Assembly: GCA_902792535.1 (NCBI GenBank)
Contig: CADAZU010000018.1
Location: 1 to 32,119 of the forward strand
Reading direction: 5' to 3'
DNA: 32,119 nt
Origin: an uncultured Bacteroidales bacterium
GTDB lineage: Bacteria; Bacteroidota; Bacteroidia; Bacteroidales; Paludibacteraceae
The position numbers were made by a program, and so were the translations under genes. Position 1 is the first letter of the stretch. Every line of letters begins with the position of its first letter. The notes beneath the pieces were generated by a model that had not been told where the DNA came from, did no database searches, and saw nothing but the letters and a program-made list of their open reading frames with translations. This document shows, piece by piece, positions 8,360 through 16,818 of this stretch.

Positions 8360-9045
8360 TGGAAAAGACGTATTGGGCAGATAGCAAACGGTATGATTAC
8401 TATTTCATGGCAGTGGGGCTGCTGCTCCAAGTGCTGGTCTATGTGCTCATGCCGCATGACACCTGGCTGTCGCTCTTGAGCGGCTGTCTGGGCGTCTGTT
8501 CCGTTTGTCTCACGGCGCAAGGAAAAATCTTGACTTTCGCATTCGGTTTTGCGCAAGTCTTCACCTATACATATCTCTGTTATACCCAGCGTTTCTACGG
8601 CGAGATAGCTATCAACGGCTATTATTTCGTCACGATGATCTACGGCGTTTATGTATGGAAACGTCGTCTCAAAGCACCGGAGGGCAGTTCGTCCGGAAGC
8701 GGTGTGGTTACGCCGCGCTCCCTCTCGCGGCGAACGATTCTGATCATTGCAGTAGCAACGCTGGTCGGTTCGTGGCTGGCAGGGTGGGGACTTTCCGTCT
8801 GGACGGACGACACCCAGCCGTATTTAGACGCTTTCACAACAATACCCGCACTGGTAGCGCAGGTATTGATGATTCTTGTGTACCGCGAGCACTGGTTTAT
8901 CTGGCTGGCGGTCGATGTATTGAGTGTCGCGTTATGGATTCGCGCCGGTGATCCTTGCATGGCGGCGCAATATCTGTTCTGGTGCGCCAACTGCCTCTAC
9001 GGTCTCCGGCGATGGAAAGCCATCAGCGCTCGTTCGGCATCTTAA
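8359..9045 (+). CDS. pnuC: PnuC-family nicotinamide riboside (or related vitamin) transporter
   Basis: A 228-residue protein with about seven membrane helices. The C-terminal QYLFWCANCLYGLRRW and the earlier GKILTFAFGFAQVFTY and YYFVTMIYGVYVWKR match PnuC proteins, which let nicotinamide riboside across the inner membrane for NAD synthesis. Relatives carry thiamine (PnuT), and sequence alone does not decide between them; no TPP riboswitch or thiamine gene lies nearby. The ATG shares a base with the upstream TGA (TGATGG), showing translational coupling. A longer frame from 8266 would overlap the lipoprotein gene by 94 bases and is rejected. Its 3' end overlaps the convergent DUF4837 gene by 23 bases. 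Confidence 0.85.
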   Translation: MEKTYWADSKRYDYYFMAVGLLLQVLVYVLMPHDTWLSLLSGCLGVCSVCLTAQGKILTFAFGFAQVFTYTYLCYTQRFYGEIAINGYYFVTMIYGVYVWKRRLKAPEGSSSGSGVVTPRSLSRRTILIIAVATLVGSWLAGWGLSVWTDDTQPYLDAFTTIPALVAQVLMILVYREHWFIWLAVDVLSVALWIRAGDPCMAAQYLFWCANCLYGLRRWKAISARSAS

Positions 9046-10045
9046 GCGTATAGAGAATAGCTTCCTGCTGACGCAAGGCATTGCGTTTCTTCTGTCCTGC
9101 CGCGAAAAGGAATGCTTCGGCTCTCACTACGCGCCCGTTCACTTGATCCAGACGTGTCAGCGACACAAACGGACCACCCATCGCTTCGCCGTCCTCGAGT
9201 CTCCATAAACCGCGTGTCTCCACGGCATAGAAACCGCCCACGGTGTCCCGGAGCGCAGATACATAGCGGCTCATCGGCGGGAAATGCTTGGTCTCGGTTC
9301 CCATGTGGCTGCCTTCTACTTGACCGCTGACGAGTTGCCCCATCACTTCGTTGCGCAGCGCGATGATGGCTTCGTTGGTGAACTGCTCTTGGGAAGTGTA
9401 CGGGAAACTATAGACGAGGATGTCTTTGCGCATCGGACCCTTGTTGTTGCAAGCCCAAACGACCTCCACCGAGTCCGCTTCACTTTCCACTTTCAATTTT
9501 TTACTTTCGATGAACATATAGTCCTCCGGGATGAGGATGTCGTAGCCCTGTTTATTGAGCGCCGCGCGTGCCTCTTTGCAGGTGTTGGCATGGTAGAAAC
9601 GTATCTGGCGCGCTAACTCTTCCTGCACAAACCACTCGCGGATAGCCTCGCCGTATTCGTTCCAATAACTCAAAAACGCCTCGTCGTTCGGCGCTTGGAT
9701 ACGAACCAGCGCTTGCGGTTTGGAGTACGCGTCGCGTGTGCGAATGGTCTTTGTCTGGGTGTATTTGTGCTCGTCGATGTCAATAACCAGCACATTACGC
9801 GATGATTTCAGGAAATCATCAAACTGAGACGGGGCTACATGCGAGACCGTGAAATACGGCTCCATCTGAGGCAAACCGTACATGTCGGCGCTCATCAGGT
9901 CGCATACCGGTGCTTTGACCGAACCCGGACTGACCACCAGGCACTCGTAGATACTTCCGGTTGCTGAGGTCAAGAGGCGGTCATTGCCCTTTCCGCAACC
10001 CATCATTACCAGCGCTATCAGCGCGAAAAATAAGCTCTTTTTCAT
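9023..10045 (-). CDS. DUF4837-family lipoprotein
   Basis: A 340-residue protein with a lipoprotein signal (MKKSLFFALIALVMMGCGKG, acylated Cys at 17). The body resembles DUF4837, a Bacteroidota family of unknown function: VVSPGSVKAPVCDLMSADMY, then LPQMEPYFTVSHV and KTIRTRDAYSKPQALVRIQA. A run of ESKKLKVESEADSVE near the middle is encoded by a short-period repeat (9478-9508) and looks inserted in frame. It has its own promoter (10068-10097), divergent from the AraC-type gene. It ends inside the pnuC coding sequence on the other strand. Confidence 0.8.
   Translation of the reverse strand: MKKSLFFALIALVMMGCGKGNDRLLTSATGSIYECLVVSPGSVKAPVCDLMSADMYGLPQMEPYFTVSHVAPSQFDDFLKSSRNVLVIDIDEHKYTQTKTIRTRDAYSKPQALVRIQAPNDEAFLSYWNEYGEAIREWFVQEELARQIRFYHANTCKEARAALNKQGYDILIPEDYMFIESKKLKVESEADSVEVVWACNNKGPMRKDILVYSFPYTSQEQFTNEAIIALRNEVMGQLVSGQVEGSHMGTETKHFPPMSRYVSALRDTVGGFYAVETRGLWRLEDGEAMGGPFVSLTRLDQVNGRVVRAEAFLFAAGQKKRNALRQQEAILYTLKMPNER
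9478..9508 (-). repeat. Seven-base repeat array inside the DUF4837 gene
   Basis: On the plus strand CACTTTC, CACTTTC, then AATTTTTTACTTTC; read on the coding strand it gives SKKLKVESE. The pattern is of the same kind as the other heptamer arrays of the window. Confidence 0.65.
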
Positions 10046-10067
10046 AGCGTTACTTGCATTTTGACTG

Positions 10068-10097
10068 CAAAATTACTATATTTTATTGAATTTTGCA
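10068..10097 (-). promoter_or_regulatory. Promoter for the DUF4837 lipoprotein gene
   Basis: Minus strand: TTG at 10097-10095, 19 bases, TAATTTTG at 10075-10068, about 23 bases before the ATG. Confidence 0.65.
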
Positions 10098-10114
10098 AGA
10101 AAAATTACTAAAAA

Positions 10115-10146
10115 TTTGTGCATTTCGAAAAAAAATAGTACTTTTG
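10115..10146 (+). promoter_or_regulatory. Promoter for the AraC-type regulator gene
   Basis: TTTG at 10115-10118, 20 bases, TACTTTTG at 10139-10146; the leader to the ATG at 10209 would be about 55 bases. Confidence 0.6.
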
Positions 10147-10208
10147 CCCCCGAAATGCAAAATAATGTCCCTATGAATTATTATATTAATTGATAAATAC
10201 TTACTCGC

Positions 10209-11060
10209 ATGACCCTATTTACAGATTTGATTTTTATCACCGACGAGAAGGATGGTTTCCGCGAATGTCGGGAGAAACGCACCACATCGGTTGCCACAAT
10301 GACCACTATTTTGTGTACCGGAGGATATATCGACGTTTATTACCGCGGCGAGATGATCCGTATCGGGAAAGACGATTTATTTATTCGTATCCCAGATTTC
10401 ACCCAGCCTCTCGGTCCGTATGAGATGTCGCCTGATTTTGAGTTCAAGCAGGTCACGATTGACACCTCTATCTATGAGCAGATCATGTACGATCATATGC
10501 GCGTAGAGCCGAATTGGTGGGCGAAGCAGGAGTATATTAAGCGCAATCCCATCTTCCATATCAACGAGATCAGTATTGATTTCTTCAATACCTATTTCCA
10601 TCTGCTGACGCTTCAGCTGCAGGACCGTCTATCGGATTACCGTCGCCAGATCTTGCGCTTCATTGCCAAGGGAGCCATGATGGAGTTGCTCAATTATATG
10701 GACAAGATCGCGATAACTGCGAGTCTCGGCACGCCGCATCGCGCAGTAAGCCAGGGCGACTACATTTTCCATGAGTTCATGCACCTGTTGCAGGAGCATC
10801 CTCATGAGCGCGAGGTGCAATGGTATGCCAAGCATCTGGAGATCACGCCGAAGTATCTATCGGAGGTGTGCAAGTCCAAGAGCGGCAAGTCGGCGAGCGA
10901 ATGGATCACGGAGGTTACCATCTCCGAACTGAAGCATTACTTGCAAAATACCACCATACCTATTCGTGAGATTGCGAAAATAATGGCGTTCCCCAATGCC
11001 AGTTTCTTCAGCCAATATACGAAGAAACATCTGCATATGACGCCGAACCACTTCCGCAAA

Positions 11061-11075
<15 letters not shown>
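10209..11075 (+). CDS. AraC-family transcriptional regulator
   Basis: A 288-residue protein. The N-terminal ~150 residues form a cupin-like sensing region ([35 protein letters not shown]). The C-terminal ~100 residues are an AraC-type double helix-turn-helix: [20 protein letters not shown] for the first and [20 protein letters not shown] then [13 protein letters not shown] for the second. It should bind DNA near a promoter and respond to a small molecule that is not known. Neighbouring genes give no clear target. It is transcribed alone from 10115-10146; its last 15 bases overlap the convergent glyA gene. Confidence 0.9.
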
Positions 11076-12341
<1,266 letters not shown>

Positions 12342-12386
12342 AGTATCTGTTTTTTTTGAAGTATTTACTTTTTTTGAATGCAGGTG

Positions 12387-12417
12387 CAAAGATAATACTT
12401 TTTTTGCACATATGCAA
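12387..12417 (-). promoter_or_regulatory. Promoter for glyA with extended TTGCATATGT motif
   Basis: Minus strand: TTGCATATGTGCA begins at 12417, 20 bases after the TTG comes TATCTTTG (12394-12387), about 45 bases before the ATG. Confidence 0.7.
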
Positions 12418-12491
12418 ATTTAAATGCTTTTTTCCCGATAAAAAACGATATTATGGTGTGTTATAATGCCGCATCTTCCCTTTCTCGTTCC

Positions 12492-12566
12492 GTTAATCCT
12501 GTGTTAATCCTGTGTTGGAAGGAGGAAAATGAAAGAACGAAGGATGAAGGAAAAAATAGGAAAAAT
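12492..12566 (+). repeat. Intergenic arrays: two 11-base units, then AAGGATG-type units
   Basis: GTTAATCCTGT is present twice in a row (12492-12513). It is followed by a purine-rich stretch with GAACGAAGGATGAAGG and related pieces up to about 12566, similar to the one at 17790-17826. It lies between the divergent promoters of glyA and the DUF4160 gene. Confidence 0.55.
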
Positions 12567-12576
12567 GCTCTTTCGC

Positions 12577-12607
12577 TTGCATATGTCGAAAAAAAGCAGT
12601 AATTTTG
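12577..12607 (+). promoter_or_regulatory. Promoter for the DUF4160/DUF2442 pair with extended TTGCATATGTCGA motif
   Basis: TTGCATATGTCGA starts at 12577; 20 bases separate the TTG from TAATTTTG at 12600-12607. The leader to the ATG at 12635 would be about 20 bases. Confidence 0.7.
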
Positions 12608-12634
12608 CACGCAAAACTGGAAGGAAAACGAATT

Positions 12635-12892
12635 ATGCCTGAAGTTAGTCGTTTTTATTGAATAATCATTAAGATGTTCTTTAAGCCTAAAGAGCATGAG
12701 CCCGCGCATATACATGCGCTCTATGAAGAATATATGGGAGTGTTTGACATCACCACTTTTGAGATGACAGAGGGCGATCTTCCGAACCGTGCTCAGAAAA
12801 TGGTAAAAGAATGGCTTGCGGAGCATAAAGAAGAATTGCAAGAAATGTGGAATACACAGAAGATTGTAAAACTCCCTCCATTGAAAGATTAA
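12635..12892 (+). pseudogene. DUF4160-family small protein gene with a nonsense codon at position 9
   Basis: From the ATG at 12635 the frame reads MPEVSRFY, a TGA (12659-12661), then IIIKMFFKPKEHEPAHIHAL and onward to a normal stop at 12892. DUF4160 proteins usually begin MPxISRFYGIxIxMFF, so one base change GGA to TGA explains the stop. The remaining 72 codons from ATG 12674 are intact (MFFKPKEHEPAHIHAL; EGDLPNRAQKMVKEWLAEHK), so a shorter protein lacking the first strand could still be made. Its partner DUF2442 gene follows 27 bases later. Function of the family is not established; pairing with DUF2442 has a toxin-antitoxin-like size, which is inference only. Confidence 0.75.
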
Positions 12893-12919
12893 AATGCAAA
12901 TAATCGTGCCAAGATATCT

Positions 12920-13168
12920 ATGATACCGCGGATTAAGTCATATCAGCCGCTTGCGGATTTTCAACTGCTCGTTTCGTTTGATGACGGGCGGAAAGTCCGC
13001 TATGACGTAGCAGACGATATTAAGACATTGCCTGCTTTCCGGGATCTTCAGACCGAACATGGATTGTTTGAGAATGCGCAGTTGGATGCAAGCCGTACAT
13101 GTATCTATTGGAATGATCAAATAGATTTACCAAGCGATGCTATATACGAGTATGGGGTAACATTGTAA
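12920..13168 (+). CDS. DUF2442-family small protein
   Basis: An 82-residue protein. FQLLVSFDDGRKVRYDVADD near the N-terminus and CIYWNDQIDLPSDAIYEYG at the end match DUF2442 proteins, small domains often found beside DUF4160 genes. The molecular role is unknown. It is probably cotranscribed with the DUF4160 gene upstream. It is intact, unlike its neighbour. Confidence 0.75.
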   Translation: MIPRIKSYQPLADFQLLVSFDDGRKVRYDVADDIKTLPAFRDLQTEHGLFENAQLDASRTCIYWNDQIDLPSDAIYEYGVTL

Positions 13169-13350
13169 CCCAAAAACAGGAGAGTGTTTCGGCAAAGGAG
13201 AAAAGTAAAAATCCCTCGCTTCTTTGGAAAGCACGGAGCAGAAAAAGCAATAAATAGTAAATCAACAATAATCAAAATTTAAACAAAAATCTGCCTATGG
13301 CATAAAACAACAGACAAACAACATACATAAATAATCAAGCATTCAGCTAA
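13169..13350. other. Gene-free stretch before the hairpin
   Basis: AT-rich sequence with no convincing reading frame and no TAnnTTTG promoter that I can see; nothing is assigned here. With the hairpin that follows it makes a 344-base gap before the GtrA gene. Confidence 0.5.
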
Positions 13351-13491
13351 GAGCTTGGGTTGTTGAAAACTGGACACTTTCAAACAATTAGACCAAGAAC
13401 AAGGCTTTTATGCTCACGTTTTGCGTGAGCCTTGTTCGATACAGTAAGGTCTAATTAGGTAGTCCAGAAATCCTCAACAACCCGAACTGAG
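13351..13491 (+). other. Long imperfect inverted repeat (MITE-like element or structured leader RNA)
   Basis: Nested complementary pairs: GGGTTGTTGA (13357-13366) with TCAACAACCC (13474-13483); CTGGAC (13370-13375) with GTCCAG (13462-13467); AATTAGACC (13386-13394) with GGTCTAATT (13448-13456); GAACAAG (13397-13403) with CTTGTTC (13431-13437); GCTCACG (13412-13418) with CGTGAGC (13424-13430), loop TTTTG. The single arm is about 60 bases with small internal loops. It sits 22 bases before the AT-rich glycosyltransferase cassette. It could be a small non-autonomous mobile element, a leader RNA, or a terminator for the DUF2442 gene; sequence alone does not decide. Confidence 0.7.
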
Positions 13492-13512
13492 CCGACAAGT
13501 CTCACGTTTTTT

Positions 13513-13950
13513 ATGTCCCTATATACAAAGATACATAGCATAATCCATTCTCCCAAACTCCATGAGTTTATACGGTTTGCGATAGTAGGTACTATTGCAA
13601 CGGGTATTCACTATGGCATTTATATGCTGATTGTATGGATGAACGATATTGACGAGGATGAGAAATTATATACAAACATAGCATATACAATTGGTTATAT
13701 CATTTCATGGCTATGTAATTTCTACCTCTCTGCGCATTTTACCTTCAAGGAGAAAACATCTGTCAAAAGAGGAATCGGGTTTGCTCTGTCACATGGAGTA
13801 AACTATCTGCTTCATCTTATATTCCTAAATTTCTTCTTATGGCTCGGAGTGTCAGAAAGTTTGGCTCCGATCCCTGTATTCTGCATAGTTATACCTATAA
13901 ATTTCTTATTGGTCCGATTTGTCTTTAAATCCAAACAATTTGAGAAATGA
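13513..13950 (+). CDS. GtrA-like membrane protein
   Basis: A 145-residue protein with four predicted membrane helices. HEFIRFAIVGTIATGIHYGI in the first helix and WLCNFYLSAHFTFKEK between helices 2 and 3 are the GtrA family pattern. GtrA proteins are thought to flip or assist transfer of polyprenyl-phosphate-linked sugars across the inner membrane. The stop overlaps the start of the GT2 gene by four bases (ATGA). Codon use is markedly AT-rich compared with flanking genes, as in the next two genes. Confidence 0.85.
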   Translation: MSLYTKIHSIIHSPKLHEFIRFAIVGTIATGIHYGIYMLIVWMNDIDEDEKLYTNIAYTIGYIISWLCNFYLSAHFTFKEKTSVKRGIGFALSHGVNYLLHLIFLNFFLWLGVSESLAPIPVFCIVIPINFLLVRFVFKSKQFEK

Positions 13951-14903
13951 AAAAAGTATCCGTAATAATTCCTTGTTATAACGAGGCGCAATCACTACCA
14001 CTATTGCATGTGGAATTGTGTAAGTTAGCAGACGCAGAGCAATATTATGAATGGGAGTTCCTGTTCATTAACGATGGTTCGCGCGACACAACAATAAATG
14101 AATTGGAGAAGTTGCGCGAGAAAGACGCACGTTGTAACTACGTCGATTTGAGCCGTAACTATGGCAAAGAAGTGGCTCTACTGGCCGGTTTTGACTACGT
14201 AACAGGAGACTGCGCTGTCATTATGGATGCCGACTTGCAGCATCCGCCTCACGTCGCTCATGAAATGTTGCGGAAGTGGGAAGAAGGCTACGAAGATGTA
14301 TATGCCCGTCGTAAGTCGCGCGGAAAAGAAGCTTGGTTGAGAAAACAACTCTCACTTGCCTATTATCGCTTGTTGAGCAAATCCACTCGCATAGATGTGC
14401 TACCCAATGTCGGGGACTTCCGCCTTTTGGATCGCCGTTGTATAGATGCACTTTGCCAATTACGTGAACAAAGTCGCTATACCAAAGGCATGTATTGCTA
14501 CATCGGTTTCAAGAAAACATTCGTGGACTTCGAAACACAAGACAGAGTGGCAGGCGAATCTTCCATGAGTTATCGCGTACTTATAAAATTAGCAATAGAA
14601 GGGCTTACTGCATATACAACCTCTCCGCTCCAATGGGCTACAGGAGTGGGTCTTGTTGTATCATCGGTTTCATTCCTATATGCCATATGGGTAATTATAA
14701 AAACGCTGATATGGGGCGAACCGGTAGCAGGCTTCCCGACTATAATGATAGCTATTTTATTTTTGGGCGGAGTGCAACTATTATCACTTGGTATCATTGG
14801 AGAATATTTAGGCCGCGTTTTCAACGAGACGAAGAACCGTCCTGTGTATTTTGTAGAATCTTTTAATGGAGAAAAATATGAAAAATCAAGAAAACATTAT
14901 TAA
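13947..14903 (+). CDS. GT2 glycosyltransferase of the GtrB / polyprenyl-phosphate sugar synthase type
   Basis: A 318-residue protein. The catalytic GT-A domain starts SVIIPCYNEAQSLPLLH, has FINDGSRDTT and the nucleotide-sugar/metal motif MDADLQHP. The RNYGKEVALLAGFDY segment is also typical. Two C-terminal membrane helices (about residues 230-290) and the tail LGIIGEYLGRVFNETKNRPV are characteristic of GtrB, which moves a sugar from UDP-sugar to a polyprenyl phosphate. It overlaps GtrA by four bases and the next gene by 26-38 bases, so the three genes form one unit. Confidence 0.9.
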   Translation: MKKVSVIIPCYNEAQSLPLLHVELCKLADAEQYYEWEFLFINDGSRDTTINELEKLREKDARCNYVDLSRNYGKEVALLAGFDYVTGDCAVIMDADLQHPPHVAHEMLRKWEEGYEDVYARRKSRGKEAWLRKQLSLAYYRLLSKSTRIDVLPNVGDFRLLDRRCIDALCQLREQSRYTKGMYCYIGFKKTFVDFETQDRVAGESSMSYRVLIKLAIEGLTAYTTSPLQWATGVGLVVSSVSFLYAIWVIIKTLIWGEPVAGFPTIMIAILFLGGVQLLSLGIIGEYLGRVFNETKNRPVYFVESFNGEKYEKSRKHY

Positions 14904-16287
14904 ATGGACATTCTGGGGAATATGGATTGCCATAGTAGCCATATGTTCCTATTTTATTGTCGCTAACGCAGCTTGGGTTGATTACGACGATTCGCAAGTA
15001 ATCATGTACACAGGTTGGGACAAACCGATCTTCGGCTTCTTTGTCGATCCTGCGTACGGCCGATTCTTCCCGTTGGACTACACGGTTTATGACATTCTCC
15101 CCATTTTCTATGACGGTCAGATACCACCTGTTGCACACTATGCTATTCATGTATTCTGGTTTATCTTATACATGGCTTTCTTTGCTGCCATAGGTTTGCA
15201 TATACTCAAAGAAGAAAAGCCTGTTTGGAAATATGCCATTACACTTGTTTTGCTGATTACTATAGTTGGCAGGACATATAGCCATTTTATGCAATTATGG
15301 ACGGGTATATGGACCATTTTTGCTTTTATTCCTTTATTTTTATATGGATATATTCGATTTACAGAAACAAAGAAATGGGGCTACGGAATATTAGCACTAA
15401 TAGCAATAAATTATGTGCTTTATTACTATGAAACGATGTTTACGATTCCTGTTGCAATCGGAGCATGTTCTCTCCTGTTCTCATACAAGAAGCAAGACAA
15501 ACAAGAACGCATATTCAACTATCTTCTTATTGCAAGTGGCGTGCTATTCCTGTTACTCTATTTAATTTTAGTAGTACCAAGAATAGAACATATGTACCAC
15601 CACTATACAAAAGATTCCATTTGGGCAAATGCTGCCAAAATACTTTTTGCACAAAAAATCATGTGGCTGGTTATCGTTGCTTTAATCGTCCGTGTAGTCT
15701 CTTTCCTAAAGAAAAAAGCAGACTATACCATATATGATAGTATATTGTTGGCGTCTTGCGCTTATTGTTGCGGAGCAGCTGCTTTGCATTTGGATTACAC
15801 ACTTTATTATACTCCTGCTACTATCCTTGCCCTCCCTGCTATTCTGTATTTCGCGAATCAATACCTAAAGCCATGGATGGTTCTTGTCTTGTTTGTTTGC
15901 CTCGCAGGATTCTATGGCAGAAAGATTCCGAAAGATATTCAAGAGAGACAAAATGCTCGAATTAGTTATCATGCAAATATCTGCAAGTTCAACGAATTAG
16001 TCGCAACAGGAAAAGATTTATACTATTATCTGCCGGAAAATCCGTCATTGGATGCCGGTGAATTAGATATACGTTCTTGCAAAGTTATGTATTTGGAAAG
16101 CAAAGCCGGTTGGTATCAAAACAATCCAGATTTTTCGATTACACGCGTAGAGGAATGTGATGACTTTGTGCAAGGTATTTGGATTATGGATAAAAAAGAC
16201 GAGCAGACTTTTAACGAAAAATGCTCGTCTGCTCAATTGGTAAATGATATTACTTTTGAAGACTACAGAATCTACATGGTAGAATAA
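14866..16287 (+). CDS. Polytopic membrane protein, probable GT-C glycosyltransferase
   Basis: A 473-residue protein (469 if the ATG at 14878 is used; both starts lie inside the end of the GT2 gene). It has one N-terminal helix, a loop with acidic WVDYDDSQVIMY, about ten further helices, and a soluble C-terminal ~110 residues. The acidic residues after the first helix are where GT-C enzymes that use polyprenyl-phosphate sugars keep their catalytic Asp. With GtrA and GtrB it resembles O-antigen modification modules, where the third gene decides the target glycan. No close family name is recognised, so the acceptor is unknown. Base composition is strongly AT-rich (16 of 60 G+C at 15301-15360). 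Confidence 0.7.
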   Translation: MEKNMKNQENIIKWTFWGIWIAIVAICSYFIVANAAWVDYDDSQVIMYTGWDKPIFGFFVDPAYGRFFPLDYTVYDILPIFYDGQIPPVAHYAIHVFWFILYMAFFAAIGLHILKEEKPVWKYAITLVLLITIVGRTYSHFMQLWTGIWTIFAFIPLFLYGYIRFTETKKWGYGILALIAINYVLYYYETMFTIPVAIGACSLLFSYKKQDKQERIFNYLLIASGVLFLLLYLILVVPRIEHMYHHYTKDSIWANAAKILFAQKIMWLVIVALIVRVVSFLKKKADYTIYDSILLASCAYCCGAAALHLDYTLYYTPATILALPAILYFANQYLKPWMVLVLFVCLAGFYGRKIPKDIQERQNARISYHANICKFNELVATGKDLYYYLPENPSLDAGELDIRSCKVMYLESKAGWYQNNPDFSITRVEECDDFVQGIWIMDKKDEQTFNEKCSSAQLVNDITFEDYRIYMVE

Positions 16288-16318
16288 TCCCTGTATTATA
16301 ATGAACATATAGTTTTGC

Positions 16319-16341
16319 GTGAATCAGTGAATGAGTGAATC
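16319..16341 (+). repeat. Eight-base repeat array
   Basis: GTGAATCA, GTGAATGA, GTGAATC follow each other directly after the cassette. Confidence 0.6.
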
Positions 16342-16356
16342 TTAACAACCTGTCTT

Positions 16357-16450
16357 TTCCTAAAATTCATAGACAGTTTTTGATTATGTTTCCTAAGTTA
16401 TTGGACGCTCATCCTAAATTCATTGACACTTTCCTAACTTTGTTGACATT
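16357..16450 (+). repeat. Degenerate direct repeats around TCCTAA ... TTGAC
   Basis: TTCCTAA or TCCTAA occurs at 16357, 16390, 16412 and 16431, each followed within about ten bases by a GAC core (ATAGACA, TTGGACG, TTGACACT, TTGACATT). The last three copies are about 20-22 bases apart. A 65-codon frame here is a by-product of the repetition and is not called a gene. Function unknown. Confidence 0.45.
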
Positions 16451-16551
16451 CGGTCATGTCATTTTTTTTCTTAACAACAGGAACTTTTCAAGTTCGTTTC
16501 AAAATAGGTTCAAGCGGCAGAGGCTGCGCTGACGTCGCGCTTCTATTAGGC

Positions 16552-16576
16552 AGATTTGGGTACAACCGCCAAATCT
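16552..16576 (+). other. Small perfect hairpin in the 530-base gap
   Basis: AGATTTGG (16552-16559) pairs with CCAAATCT (16569-16576) around a nine-base loop. It could be a terminator or part of a small RNA, but there is no clear T run. The rest of 16451-16629 holds no gene that I recognise. Confidence 0.35.
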
Positions 16577-16629
16577 TAAAAATCGGAAACTTTTGAGGGA
16601 CGAAAAAGGGCGATTTTAGGGCTTCTATC

Positions 16630-16684
16630 GTCTCGTATCTGTCTCGTAGGTGTCTCGTATGCAAGCCGTATGCAAGTCGTGCGG
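16630..16684 (+). repeat. Five tandem 11-base units
   Basis: GTCTCGTATCT, GTCTCGTAGGT, GTCTCGTATGC, AAGCCGTATGC, AAGTCGTGCGG run without gaps. Read on the other strand, the 3683-3715 array has the same GTCTCG/GTCCCG start and the same 11-base period. Confidence 0.8.
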
Positions 16685-16768
16685 GGCGGAATCTTAATGA
16701 TCGGCAATAATTATGTCCATATTACTTTCGCAAAAATACTGCAAATGACAAAATAAAACGGATTTTTC

Positions 16769-16799
16769 TTGCATATGTCGATTTTTAGTTGTATCTTTG
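16769..16799 (+). promoter_or_regulatory. Promoter for the second GT2 gene with extended TTGCATATGTCGA motif
   Basis: TTGCATATGTCGA starts at 16769; 20 bases after the TTG comes TATCTTTG (16792-16799). This rules out an in-frame start at 16789 and supports the ATG at 16819. Confidence 0.75.
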
Positions 16800-16818
16800 C
16801 ACGCTAATTTGGATAAGT

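Noticed and set aside
12659-12661. TGA read as an amino acid (recoding)
   Set aside because: TGA ends many intact genes here (for example glyA, the Ig-like lipoprotein and nhaD), so a point mutation is the simpler reading.
12461-12841. 126-codon minus-strand frame opposite the DUF4160 gene
   Set aside because: It runs through a promoter and repeat arrays and lies antisense to a recognised family; no motif or start context supports it.
13169-13512. Small RNA or tRNA gene in the gap
   Set aside because: No tRNA cloverleaf or known RNA family is recognised; only the nested hairpin is supported.
16310-16317. TAGTTTTG as a promoter -7 box just after the cassette
   Set aside because: No TTTG or TTG box at the right distance upstream and no gene to serve.
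13351-16350. Composite transposon with GGGTTGTTGA / TCTTAACAACCT as terminal inverted repeats
   Set aside because: The match between the ends is short and imperfect, there is no transposase, and no target duplication could be seen.
16335-16532. 65-codon frame in the gap after the glycosyltransferase cassette
   Set aside because: It is produced by degenerate direct repeats, with no promoter or family resemblance.
16630-16684. Possible CRISPR array
   Set aside because: Units are 11 bases with no spacers, and no cas genes are near.
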